Assembly (NCBI GenBank): GCA_022702195.1
Contig: JAKONB010000584.1
Coordinates: 1-7,601, forward strand
Length of the DNA stretch: 7,601 nucleotides
Reading direction: 5' to 3'
Origin: Beijerinckiaceae bacterium
GTDB lineage: Bacteria; Pseudomonadota; Alphaproteobacteria; Rhizobiales; Beijerinckiaceae
The translations under genes were made by a program, and so were the position numbers. Below, in pieces: positions 1 to 6,170 of this stretch (positions are counted from its first letter, which is position 1; the number at the start of each line of letters is the position of its first letter). The notes under the pieces were generated by a model. The model did no database searches. It saw only the letters and a list, made by a program, of their open reading frames with translations, and was not told where the DNA came from.

Positions 1-338
1 CCCTCGCCGGCCACCGCCATGGCCCGCAGGGTGGTCACCACCGAGACGCGGCCCTGCCCGTCGAGGATTGCCCGCTCGGCCGGATTCGCCTCCCGGTTGA
101 TCAGGCTGTAGGTGAGGTCGCCGCCGAGGATGCGCGCGCCCTCCCGGCCGAGCCCGTCGGTGAGCGAGCGGGCGATCGAGGCGACCCCGGCAATGGCCGC
201 GACCCCGATGGCGATGCAGGCGAGGAAGACCACGAAGCCGGACAGGCCGCCGCGCAATTCCCGCAGCGCCAGGCGCAGGGTCAGCGGCAGGCGCGAGGGC
301 TTGGGGATCGGGGCCGCCGGAACGCGCGTGCCGTGCAT
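1..338 (-). CDS. ABC transporter permease, FtsX/YbbP-like, N-terminal fragment
   Basis: The window holds the first 112 codons; the gene runs off the left edge. It should be the membrane subunit of the ABC exporter whose ATPase lies just upstream. Visible are a basic cytoplasmic N-terminus (residues 1-30, ending in an L-R-L-A-L-R-E-L-R stretch typical of YbbP/MacB-type permeases), one hydrophobic segment at about residues 33-56, and the start of a periplasmic domain with an R-I-L-G-G-D-L motif (69-75), common in this family just after the first membrane helix. The ATG at 336-338 lies 34 bases downstream of the ATPase stop, so both are probably one transcript. Full-length relatives are about 800 residues with further membrane helices, which cannot be checked here. 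The substrate is unknown; relatives of this type are linked to lipoprotein, lipid or envelope functions. The family call is firm, the exact role is not. Confidence 0.85.
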   Translation of the reverse strand, partial: MHGTRVPAAPIPKPSRLPLTLRLALRELRGGLSGFVVFLACIAIGVAAIAGVASIARSLTDGLGREGARILGGDLTYSLINREANPAERAILDGQGRVSVVTTLRAMAVAGE

Positions 339-372
339 GGGGTGATGTCTTTCTCGCGACTCGGCGCCGGGC

Positions 373-1110
373 TCAAGCCGCCACCGGCACGTCGATCCGG
401 CCCGAGCGCAGGCGGATGGTGCGGTCGCAGAGCCGGGCGAGGCCGGGATCGTGCGTGACCAGGACCAAAGTGGCGCCGCGGTCGCGCTTCAGGGCGAAGA
501 GCAGGTCGACGATCTGGCGGCCGGTGGCCTCGTCGAGATTGCCGGTGGGCTCGTCCGCCACCAGGATCGCCGGATCGGGGGCGATGGCCCGGGCGATGGC
601 GACGCGCTGCTGCTCGCCGCCGGAGAGCTGGGCCGGATAATGGTTCAGGCGGTGGCCGAGGCCGACCGCCTCGAGCTCGGCCCGGGCGCGGGCATGGGCG
701 TCCGGCTTGTCGGCGAGTTCGAGGGGCAGGGCCACGTTCTCCAGGGCGGTCATGGTCGGCACCAGGTGGAAGGCCTGGAACACGATGCCGATGCGCCGGC
801 CCCGGAACCGCGCCAGGGCGTCCTCGTCGAGGTCGCCGAGATCGGTGCCCTCCACGGCGATGCGGCCGCCATCGGGGCGCTCCAGGCCGGCCATCACCAT
901 CAGCAGGGTCGATTTGCCGGAGCCGGACGGCCCGACGAGACCCACCGCCTCCCCCTGCCCCACCGCCAGCGAGATGCCGCGCAGCACATGGACCCGCGCC
1001 GCGCCGCGCCCGAGGCTGAGGTCGATCTCCGAGAGGGCTATGGCGGGGGCGGACGGGACCGGGCGAGAATCGGGCCGTGACGAATCGAGCTGTGGCGACT
1101 TGCCGGACAT
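373..1110 (-). CDS. ABC transporter ATP-binding protein, LolD/YbbA-like
   Basis: A 245-residue ATPase that would power the downstream FtsX-type permease. All nucleotide-binding motifs are intact: Walker A GPSGSGKST (60-68), Q-loop Gln112 in VFQ, signature LSGGEQQR (162-169), Walker B ILVADEP (182-188) with catalytic Glu187, the PTGNLD D-loop (188-193), and the switch His220 in VTHD. The PTGNLD form and overall length fit the MacB/LolD/YbbA branch. The reading frame stays open upstream to 1290, but the extra 60 residues are Arg/Gly/His-rich, unlike any ABC N-terminus, and would overlap the divergent esterase gene. I therefore place the start at the ATG at 1108-1110, though it lacks a clear Shine-Dalgarno. 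Divergence from a TesA-like gene mirrors tesA-ybbAP of enterobacteria and favours a YbbA-like assignment over LolD. The substrate is not evident. Confidence 0.93.
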   Translation of the reverse strand: MSGKSPQLDSSRPDSRPVPSAPAIALSEIDLSLGRGAARVHVLRGISLAVGQGEAVGLVGPSGSGKSTLLMVMAGLERPDGGRIAVEGTDLGDLDEDALARFRGRRIGIVFQAFHLVPTMTALENVALPLELADKPDAHARARAELEAVGLGHRLNHYPAQLSGGEQQRVAIARAIAPDPAILVADEPTGNLDEATGRQIVDLLFALKRDRGATLVLVTHDPGLARLCDRTIRLRSGRIDVPVAA

Positions 1111-1220
1111 CACCGGGCGACCGATCTGTGCGAGGCGAGTCTGTGCAAAGCTGGCGTCATGGGACCGAGGGTCGAGGTTGTGGACGGATGGGTCTGTGCT
1201 CTGTGTCACGTGTCGCCGAT
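1111..1220. promoter_or_regulatory. Divergent intergenic region between ABC ATPase and esterase genes
   Basis: These 110 bases separate the two chosen start codons and must hold the promoters for the minus-strand ABC genes and the plus-strand esterase/thpR pair, unless either gene starts further upstream. I see no convincing -35/-10 pair on either strand and no strong hairpin. A CACGTG palindrome lies at 1209-1214, too short to interpret alone. Assignment as a promoter region rests only on the divergent layout. Confidence 0.4.
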
Positions 1221-1904
1221 ATGGTCCGCCGACGCGAGCGGAACCATGACCGCCGCCGCACATCGCTCGTGATGGTGCTCTTTGCCGCACTCGGCCTCGC
1301 CGGCGCCCCCGCCGAGGCCGCGCCGGAGGCCCGGACCCTGAACCTCGTGGCCTTCGGCGACAGCCTGACCGCCGGCTACATGCTGCCGGCGGCGAGCGCC
1401 TTCCCGGCGGTGCTGGAGCGCGCCCTCAAGGCCCGGGGCCGCGCCGTCGCCATCGCCAATGCCGGGGTGTCGGGGGACACCAGCACCGGCGGGCTCGACC
1501 GGCTCGACTGGTCGGTGCCGGACGGGACCGACGGCGTCATCGTCGAGCTCGGGGCCAACGACATGCTGCGCGGCACCGATCCGGCGGTCACCCGCAAGGC
1601 GCTCGACACCATCGTCACCCGCCTCAAGGCAAGGGGCATCCCGGTGATGCTGGCCGGGATGCGGGCGTCGCCCAATCTCGGCCCCGACTACGTCGCCCGC
1701 TTCGACGCGATCTATCCGGACCTAGCCCGGACCTACGACCTCGTCCTCTATCCGTTCTTCCTGGCGGGCATCGCCGGCGATCGCAGTGTCAACCTCCCGG
1801 ACGGGCTGCATCCGAATCCGAAGGGCGTCGAGACCATCGTCAGCGGCATCCTGCCCTCGGTGGAGGCCTTCCTCGACCGGATCGGGCCGGCGGCGGGGCG
1901 CTGA
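1221..1904 (+). CDS. tesA: Periplasmic GDSL-family arylesterase / lysophospholipase (TesA-like)
   Basis: A 227-residue SGNH hydrolase that should cleave esters or thioesters of short to medium acyl chains in the periplasm. Block I is FGDSLT with nucleophile Ser48. Block II is VSGDT, with oxyanion-hole Gly85. Block III is GAND, with oxyanion-hole Asn113. Block V is DGLHP, with Asp194 and His197 completing the triad. The N-terminus looks like a Sec signal peptide: basic residues 2-13, hydrophobic core at about 15-29, and an A-E-A cleavage motif ending near residue 33. I chose the ATG at 1221 because it gives a normal signal peptide. An ATG at 1188, with a weak GAGG ten bases upstream, would add 11 residues, and the frame is open back to 1077. 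It is divergent from an ABC ATPase gene and four bases upstream of thpR. The natural substrate cannot be told from sequence. Confidence 0.93.
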   Translation: MVRRRERNHDRRRTSLVMVLFAALGLAGAPAEAAPEARTLNLVAFGDSLTAGYMLPAASAFPAVLERALKARGRAVAIANAGVSGDTSTGGLDRLDWSVPDGTDGVIVELGANDMLRGTDPAVTRKALDTIVTRLKARGIPVMLAGMRASPNLGPDYVARFDAIYPDLARTYDLVLYPFFLAGIAGDRSVNLPDGLHPNPKGVETIVSGILPSVEAFLDRIGPAAGR

Positions 1905-1908
1905 TCGG

Positions 1909-2448
1909 ATGCCGCGCCTCTTCACCGGCCTGGAGATTCCGCCCGAGATCGCTGCAACGCTGCGGCAATTCCAGGGCGGTTTGCGCGGGGCGCGCTGGAT
2001 CGAGCCCTCGGACCTCCATATCACCTTGCGATTCCTCGGGGATGTCGACGGGACGGTGGCCGAGGACGTGAACGCGGCGTTGCAGGCGGCTGACATGCGT
2101 TGCAGCCTCACCGTGACCCTCGACGCCCTGGCGAGCTTCGGGGGCGACAAGCCCCGGGCGATCATCGCCACGGTTCGTCCCGACCCTCCCCTCACCGAAC
2201 TCCAGGCCGCGCACGAGCGGATCGCCCGGGAGGCCGGGGCCGCCCCGGAGCGCCGCAAGTTCACGCCCCACGTCACCCTCGGCCGCCTCCGGCGGGAGGT
2301 CCAGGCGGCGGATGTGGCTGAATACCTTGCGGAATCCGGTTTGTTCGCGTCCCTACGCTTCCCCGTGAGCCGGGTCGCCCTGTTCTCGGCGCGGGACTCG
2401 ACGGGGGGCGGTCCCTACGTGGTCGAGGCCGCCTATCCGCTGACCTGA
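1909..2448 (+). CDS. thpR: RNA 2',3'-cyclic phosphodiesterase (2'-5' RNA ligase family)
   Basis: A 179-residue cytoplasmic member of the 2H-phosphoesterase family. Family enzymes hydrolyse 2',3'-cyclic phosphate ends of RNA to 2'-phosphates and can join tRNA halves through 2'-5' links in vitro. Both catalytic H-x-T-x tetrads are present: H-I-T-L at 37-40, followed by RFLG, and H-V-T-L at 121-124, followed by GRL. Their spacing and the total length are normal for ThpR, and the opening R-L-F-T-G-L-E-I strand is typical. The start at 1909 follows the esterase stop by four bases, so the two genes are almost certainly co-transcribed; an in-frame extension upstream would run deep into the esterase gene. 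No separate promoter is visible. The physiological role of ThpR is poorly defined in bacteria, and nothing here links it functionally to the esterase. Confidence 0.95.
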   Translation: MPRLFTGLEIPPEIAATLRQFQGGLRGARWIEPSDLHITLRFLGDVDGTVAEDVNAALQAADMRCSLTVTLDALASFGGDKPRAIIATVRPDPPLTELQAAHERIAREAGAAPERRKFTPHVTLGRLRREVQAADVAEYLAESGLFASLRFPVSRVALFSARDSTGGGPYVVEAAYPLT

Positions 2449-2451
2449 CGC

Positions 2452-3408
2452 TCATAGCCGCCGCAGCGCGACGCTCTCGATCCGATGACTCGCGCCCTTG
2501 GCCAAGATCAGGCTCGCCCGCTGGCGGGTGGGCAGGATGTTGTCGCGCAGGTTCGGCAAGTTGATCGTCGTCCAGAGCGTGTCGGCGATCTCCATCGCCT
2601 CGGCCTCCGTGACTTCGGCATACTTGCGGAAATAGGAGAGCGGATCGCGAAACGCCGTCTGGCGCAGGCGCAGGAAGCGATTGACGTACCAGCGGTGCAG
2701 GTCGTCTTCGTGCCCGTCGAGATAGATCGAGAAATCGAAGAAATCCGACACGAACGGGATCGCCGTGCCGTCCCGCGGCAGCCGCGCCGGCTGGAGCACG
2801 TTCAGCCCCTCGACGATGAGGATGTCGGGGGATTCGATCACCCGTTCCTCCCCCTCCACCACGTCGTAGACGAGGTGGGAGTAGAGCGGGGCGACCACCC
2901 GCCGCTTGCCCGCCTTGATGTCGGTGAGGAAGCGCAGCAGGGCCGCCGTGTCGTAGCTCTCCGGGAAGCCCTTGCGCTCCATCGCGCCCATGCGCCGCAA
3001 CTCGGCATTGGGCAGCAGGAAGCCGTCGGTGGTGATGAGGTCCACCTTCGGCGTGTTGGGCCAGCGCGCCAGCAGGGCCGCGAGCACGCGGGCGCTGGTG
3101 GATTTGCCCACCGCCACCGAGCCGGCCACGCCGATGATGTAGGGAACCTTGGCCTCGCGCTCGGCGAGAAGGAACCGCTGCGTCGCCTTGAACAGGCCCT
3201 GCGTGGCCGCGACGTAGAGCGAGAGCAGGCGCGACAGCGGCAGGTAGATCGCCTCGACTTCCTCCACCGAGATCGGATCGTTGAGCGATTGCAGCCGGGT
3301 CACCTCGTCGGCGGTGAGCGTCAGTGGCGTGTCGGCGCGTAGCTGCGCCCATTCCTGCCGGGTGAACAGCCGATAGGGCGAGAGCCGTTCCGGCCCGATC
3401 CCGGTCAC
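2452..3408 (-). CDS. coaA: Type I pantothenate kinase
   Basis: This 318-residue enzyme phosphorylates pantothenate with ATP, the first and usually rate-controlling step of CoA synthesis, in the cytoplasm. It aligns by eye along its length with E. coli CoaA (316 residues): P-loop GSVAVGKST (96-104), catalytic Asp128 in TTDGF, KGFPESYD (146-153), YSHLVYD (176-182) with His178, the EGLNVLQ segment (200-206), YVNRFL (241-246), and ILPTRQRASLIL (291-302). The frame is open upstream to 3858, but homology begins near PYRLFTRQEW (11-20). The GTG at 3406-3408 overlaps the hisE stop as GTGA, the usual signature of translational coupling. Residue 248 is Leu where E. coli has Phe247, a position implicated in CoA feedback inhibition. 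It is the last gene of the his operon and faces thpR tail-to-tail. Identity is very sure, the exact start fairly sure. Confidence 0.96.
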   Translation of the reverse strand: MTGIGPERLSPYRLFTRQEWAQLRADTPLTLTADEVTRLQSLNDPISVEEVEAIYLPLSRLLSLYVAATQGLFKATQRFLLAEREAKVPYIIGVAGSVAVGKSTSARVLAALLARWPNTPKVDLITTDGFLLPNAELRRMGAMERKGFPESYDTAALLRFLTDIKAGKRRVVAPLYSHLVYDVVEGEERVIESPDILIVEGLNVLQPARLPRDGTAIPFVSDFFDFSIYLDGHEDDLHRWYVNRFLRLRQTAFRDPLSYFRKYAEVTEAEAMEIADTLWTTINLPNLRDNILPTRQRASLILAKGASHRIESVALRRL

Positions 3409-3800
3409 GGGATCCTGTCCGACGGCGGGGTCACGCTCGGAGGGACCCGTTGCCGGAGGGGGGCCGGACTCGATCCTCGCGCCGGCCTCCGGGCCGCCTT
3501 CTCGGCGATTCCGCTCTGGGCGGTGCGGCGCTCCAACTCGGCCATCACCTCGTGAAGGGGGATGCCGCCGGCGCGCAGGACCACCAAGAGATGATAGAGC
3601 ACGTCGGCCGCCTCGCTCACCAGGCCGGCGCGGTCGCCCTGCACTGCCGCGATCGCGGCTTCCACCGCCTCCTCGCCGAGCTTCTTGGCGGGCTTGGCCG
3701 GGCCACCGGCCAGCAATTTCGCGGTGTAGGATTCGTCGGCGGGCGCCGCGGCGCGGGTGGCGACCAGGGTTTCCAGGTCGGCAAGGGAGAACTGGGTCAT
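3405..3800 (-). CDS. hisE: Phosphoribosyl-ATP pyrophosphatase, with C-terminal extension
   Basis: HisE hydrolyses phosphoribosyl-ATP to phosphoribosyl-AMP and pyrophosphate, the second step of histidine synthesis. It is a MazG-like all-alpha fold; the metal-binding acidic set is visible as E-E-A-V-E (43-47) and E-A-A-D (63-66), between K-K-L-G (39-42) and L-Y-H-L-L (68-72). The ATG at 3798-3800 has an AGGA four bases upstream. The family core normally ends near R-T-A-Q-S-G-I-A-E-K (92-101), giving about 105-110 residues. Here the frame continues to 131 with a Pro/Ser/Arg-rich tail lacking recognisable structure, and its stop overlaps the coaA GTG. No separate HisI domain is fused. The tail may be a real appendage kept for coupling, or the result of a lost stop codon. 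The core function is secure. Confidence 0.95.
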   Translation of the reverse strand: MTQFSLADLETLVATRAAAPADESYTAKLLAGGPAKPAKKLGEEAVEAAIAAVQGDRAGLVSEAADVLYHLLVVLRAGGIPLHEVMAELERRTAQSGIAEKAARRPARGSSPAPLRQRVPPSVTPPSDRIP

Positions 3801-3868
3801 GCGGTCCTGAATTCCGGCCCACCGGATTTATCGTGCCACGGGCGCCAGCGTGCGGCACGGAATGTCAT
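3797..3868 (-). CDS. Possible 23-residue ORF coupled to the hisE start
   Basis: Between hisF and hisE a minus-strand ATG at 3866-3868 opens a 23-codon frame (begins M-T-F-R-A-A-R, ends E-F-R-T-A) whose TGA overlaps the hisE ATG as ATGA. That overlap is the pattern expected of translational coupling, and it would explain an unusually long (111-base) gap in an otherwise tightly packed operon. Against it: only a weak GAGAAG lies upstream at a long distance, the product is rich in Arg and Trp with no recognised motif, and GC-rich DNA produces such frames by chance. It also contains a hairpin. Treat it as a candidate only. Confidence 0.18.
   Translation of the reverse strand: MTFRAARWRPWHDKSGGPEFRTA
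3832..3859. repeat. Inverted repeat in the hisF-hisE gap
   Basis: Arms CGTGCC (3832-3837) and GGCACG (3854-3859) pair perfectly. Three more pairs (ACG 3838-3840 with CGT 3849-3851) extend the stem past a two-base bulge, leaving a short loop containing GGCGCC. No T-run follows on either strand, so it does not look like a standard intrinsic terminator. It could stabilise or process the his mRNA between hisF and hisE, or be incidental in GC-rich DNA. Confidence 0.45.
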
Positions 3869-3911
3869 GGAGCAAGCGCTTCTCGGGCAAGACCCGCTTC
3901 CGCGGCCCGCG

Positions 3912-4688
3912 TCAAGCGTCCAGGCGCATGGCGAGGCCCGCCGCCGCCATATGGGCCTTGGCCTCCGCCACCGTGTGTTGCCCGAAATGGAAGATCGAGG
4001 CGGCCAGCACCGCGCTCGCCCCCCCGTCGCGTACCCCGGCAACGAGGTCGTCGAGGCCGCCGACCCCGCCCGAGGCGATCACCGGCACGCTCACCGCATC
4101 GGCGATGGCCCGCGTCAGGGCGATGTCGTAGCCCGAGCGCATCCCGTCCCGGTCCATGGAGGTCACGAGGAGTTCGCCGGCCCCGCGCGCCGTCACCAAG
4201 CGGGCGAAGTCGATGGCATCGAGACCCGTGGGCTTGCGCCCACCATGGGTGAAGATCTGCCAGGCCGCCGGCTCGCCGGGCGCCGACGTGCGCTTGGCGT
4301 CGATGGCGACCACGATGCATTGGCTGCCGAATTTCTCGGCACCTCGGGTTACGAAATCGGGATCGTTCACGGCGGCCGTGTTGATCGAGACCTTGTCGGC
4401 GCCGGCGAGCAGCAGCGTGCGGATGTCGGCCACCGTGCGGATGCCGCCGCCGACGGTGAGCGGCATGAAGCAGGCCTCCGCCGTGCGGCTCACCACATCG
4501 AGCAGTGTCCCGCGATCCTCGTGGCTCGCGGTGATGTCGAGGAAGCAGAGTTCGTCGGCGCCGGCGGCGTCGTAGGCCTTGGCGGCCTCGACGGGGTCGC
4601 CGGCATCGCGCAGTTCGAGGAACTGCACGCCCTTGACCACGCGGCCGTCCTTGACGTCGAGGCAGGGGATGATGCGGGTCTTGAGCAA
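3912..4688 (-). CDS. hisF: Imidazole glycerol phosphate synthase, cyclase subunit
   Basis: HisF is the (beta/alpha)8-barrel subunit that takes ammonia from HisH and converts PRFAR into imidazole-glycerol phosphate and AICAR. The 258-residue length is normal. Catalytic Asp11 lies in R-I-I-P-C-L-D-V-K-D-G (5-15) and Asp130 in V-V-A-I-D-A-K (126-132). The phosphate-binding half-barrel loops appear as V-G-G-G-I (79-83), with A-D-K-V-S-I-N (97-103) on the neighbouring strand, and A-S-G-G-V-G (205-210). The start codon is TTG at 4686-4688. It begins exactly where family homology begins, a GAGGA sits nine bases upstream, and no in-frame ATG or GTG exists between it and the hisA stop. The gene follows hisA by 23 bases. 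The partner glutaminase hisH is two genes upstream, with hisA between them. Confidence 0.97.
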   Translation of the reverse strand: MLKTRIIPCLDVKDGRVVKGVQFLELRDAGDPVEAAKAYDAAGADELCFLDITASHEDRGTLLDVVSRTAEACFMPLTVGGGIRTVADIRTLLLAGADKVSINTAAVNDPDFVTRGAEKFGSQCIVVAIDAKRTSAPGEPAAWQIFTHGGRKPTGLDAIDFARLVTARGAGELLVTSMDRDGMRSGYDIALTRAIADAVSVPVIASGGVGGLDDLVAGVRDGGASAVLAASIFHFGQHTVAEAKAHMAAAGLAMRLDA

Positions 4689-4697
4689 GGCGAAGCG

Positions 4698-4702
4698 TCC
4701 TC
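4698..4702 (-). promoter_or_regulatory. Ribosome binding site deciding the hisF TTG start
   Basis: GAGGA on the minus strand sits in the 23-base hisA-hisF gap, nine bases before the TTG. It is a good Shine-Dalgarno match, and with the absence of in-frame ATG/GTG codons in the gap it supports TTG as the true start. Confidence 0.65.
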
Positions 4703-4711
4703 GAAGGGCGG

Positions 4712-5464
4712 TCAGGCGGCCGGTGCGGCTCTGCCCTTCGCGTGGCGGATCGCGGCCAGCGCCTCGCGCGGGTCGATCCGCCCGTCATAGAGCGCGCGTC
4801 CCGTGATGGCGCCGGCCAACATGGCGCAATCGGGTTCGAGCAGGCGATGGACGTCGTCGATGGAAGCGAGGCCGCCGGACGCGATCACCGGGATCGTCAC
4901 CGCCTTGGCGAGGCCGAGGGTCATCTCGATGTTGAGCCCCTTGAGGATGCCGTCGCGGGCGATGTCGGTGTAGATGATCGCCGCGACCCCGGCATCCTCG
5001 AAGCGGCGGCCAAGCTCCTCGGCGGTCATGCTGGAGGTGGTGGCCCAGCCCTCGACCGCCACGCGCCCATCCTTGGCGTCGATGCCGACCGCGATCTTGC
5101 CGGGATAGAGCCGGGCGGCCTCGCGCACGAAGGCCGGGTCGCGCACCGCCGCGGTGCCGATGATGACGCGGGCGACGCCCTTGGCGAGCCAGCCCTCCAG
5201 GGTCTTCATCTCGCGGATGCCGCCGCCGAGCTGGACCGGAAGCGTGGTGCGGGCGAGGATCCCGTCCACCGCCGCCGCGTTCATCGGCGCGCCCGCGAAG
5301 GCGCCGTCGAGGTCGACCACGTGCAGCCAGGAGAAGCCCTGCTCTTCGAACACCGCCGCCTGCGCGGCGGGGTCGTCGCTGAACACCATGGCCTGGGCCA
5401 TGTCACCCTGCACAAGGCGGACGCAGCGCCCTTCCTTCAGATCGATGGCGGGAAACAGGATCAC
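4712..5464 (-). CDS. hisA: ProFAR isomerase (HisA)
   Basis: HisA isomerises ProFAR (the 5'-phosphoribosylformimino-AICAR ribotide) to PRFAR, the substrate of the HisH/HisF synthase. It is a 250-residue (beta/alpha)8 barrel, the family's usual size. Catalytic residues are Asp8 in F-P-A-I-D-L (4-9) and Asp129 in A-V-G-I-D-A-K-D-G (125-133). Half-barrel phosphate sites are visible as L-G-G-G-I-R (79-84) and A-S-G-G-L-A (195-200), and Y-T-D-I-A-R-D-G (165-172) is a HisA hallmark separating it from HisF. The start is a GTG at 5462-5464, matching the family N-terminus M-I-L-F-P-A-I-D-L-K; only a weak GAAAG lies upstream. The gene follows hisH after 43 bases and precedes hisF by 23. I see nothing abnormal in it. 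Confidence 0.97.
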   Translation of the reverse strand: MILFPAIDLKEGRCVRLVQGDMAQAMVFSDDPAAQAAVFEEQGFSWLHVVDLDGAFAGAPMNAAAVDGILARTTLPVQLGGGIREMKTLEGWLAKGVARVIIGTAAVRDPAFVREAARLYPGKIAVGIDAKDGRVAVEGWATTSSMTAEELGRRFEDAGVAAIIYTDIARDGILKGLNIEMTLGLAKAVTIPVIASGGLASIDDVHRLLEPDCAMLAGAITGRALYDGRIDPREALAAIRHAKGRAAPAA

Positions 5465-5507
5465 GCGAGGGTCGCTTTCGGGGCTGGGGTCGATCGGGCC
5501 GGGCGCT

Positions 5508-6170
5508 TCAGGGGCGCCAGCGCAGGAAATTGGCGATGAGGGCCAAGCCGAGGCGCTGGCTCTTCTCCGGGTGGAACTGCGTGCCGGCGACGTTGTTGCG
5601 CGCCACCATCGCGGTCAACGGACCACCGTAATCGGAATGCGCGACGCGATCGGCCGGATCGCGCGGCATGAACGCGAAGCTGTGGACGAAATAGGCGTGG
5701 AGCCCATCGGGGCCGAGCGGGATATCCGCCAGCAGCGCATGGTCGCGGTCGGCCTCCAGGGTGTTCCACCCCATATGCGGTACTTTGAGACTGGGATCGG
5801 ACGGCGCGATCGGGCCGACATCGCCCTCAATCCAGTCGAGGCCCGGGGTGGTGGCATATTCGAGGCCCCGGCTCGCCAGGAGCTGCATGCCGACGCAGAT
5901 CCCGAGGAAGGGCCGTGACCGAACATGCGCCGCGTGCTCCATCGCCTCCACCATGCCGCAGACGGCATCGAGGCCCCGCCGGCAATCCGTATAGGCGCCG
6001 ACGCCCGGTAGGACCACGCGGTCGGCGCCCGCCACGGTGGCGGCATCACGGGTGAGCAGGATGCGGGTTGCATCGAGCCCGGCCTCGCGCGCCGCGCGCT
6101 CGAAGGCTTTGACCGCCGAATGCAGGTTGCCCGATCCGTAATCGATGATCGCAACGGTCTCTGCGCTCAC
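5508..6170 (-). CDS. hisH: Imidazole glycerol phosphate synthase, glutaminase subunit
   Basis: HisH hydrolyses glutamine and channels ammonia into HisF for closure of the imidazole ring. It is a class I (triad) glutamine amidotransferase of 220 residues. Visible landmarks are I-I-D-Y-G-S-G-N-L (8-16), the oxyanion-strand P-G-V-G (55-58), nucleophile Cys92 in G-I-C-V-G-M-Q (90-96), K-V-P-H-M-G-W-N (129-136), Y-F-V-H-S-F (160-165), and the catalytic His200 and Glu202 in Q-F-H-P-E-K-S (198-204). It starts with GTG at 6168-6170, overlapping the stop of the upstream DUF2628 gene as GTGA, so its translation is probably coupled to that membrane protein. It is separated from its partner hisF by hisA. 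The family and catalytic residues are unambiguous. Confidence 0.97.
   Translation of the reverse strand: MSAETVAIIDYGSGNLHSAVKAFERAAREAGLDATRILLTRDAATVAGADRVVLPGVGAYTDCRRGLDAVCGMVEAMEHAAHVRSRPFLGICVGMQLLASRGLEYATTPGLDWIEGDVGPIAPSDPSLKVPHMGWNTLEADRDHALLADIPLGPDGLHAYFVHSFAFMPRDPADRVAHSDYGGPLTAMVARNNVAGTQFHPEKSQRLGLALIANFLRWRP

Noticed and set aside
1111..1290. N-terminal 60-residue extension of the ABC ATPase
   Set aside because: The residues do not resemble an ABC domain start and would overlap the esterase signal peptide on the other strand; the ATG at 1110 gives a normal-length ATPase.
2273..3352. Long minus-strand open frame of about 359 codons
   Set aside because: It overlaps coaA in a different frame and part of thpR on the opposite strand; its product is low-complexity Arg/Gly/Pro with no motif, whereas the coaA frame has full-length homology.
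3824..3838. TGGCAC on the minus strand before hisE, resembling the -24 half of a sigma-54 promoter
   Set aside because: The required -12 TTGC-like element is absent at the correct spacing.
3450..4790. Long plus-strand open frame of about 446 codons
   Set aside because: It is antisense to hisE, hisF and the end of hisA, with Gly/Arg/His-rich shadow composition; those three genes are certain.
3912..5464. hisA and hisF as a possible tandem duplication or misannotated paralogues
   Set aside because: They share the ancient half-barrel ancestry, but each has its own diagnostic motifs (Y-T-D-I-A-R-D-G in HisA, R-I-I-P-C-L-D-V in HisF), so they are two normal distinct enzymes.
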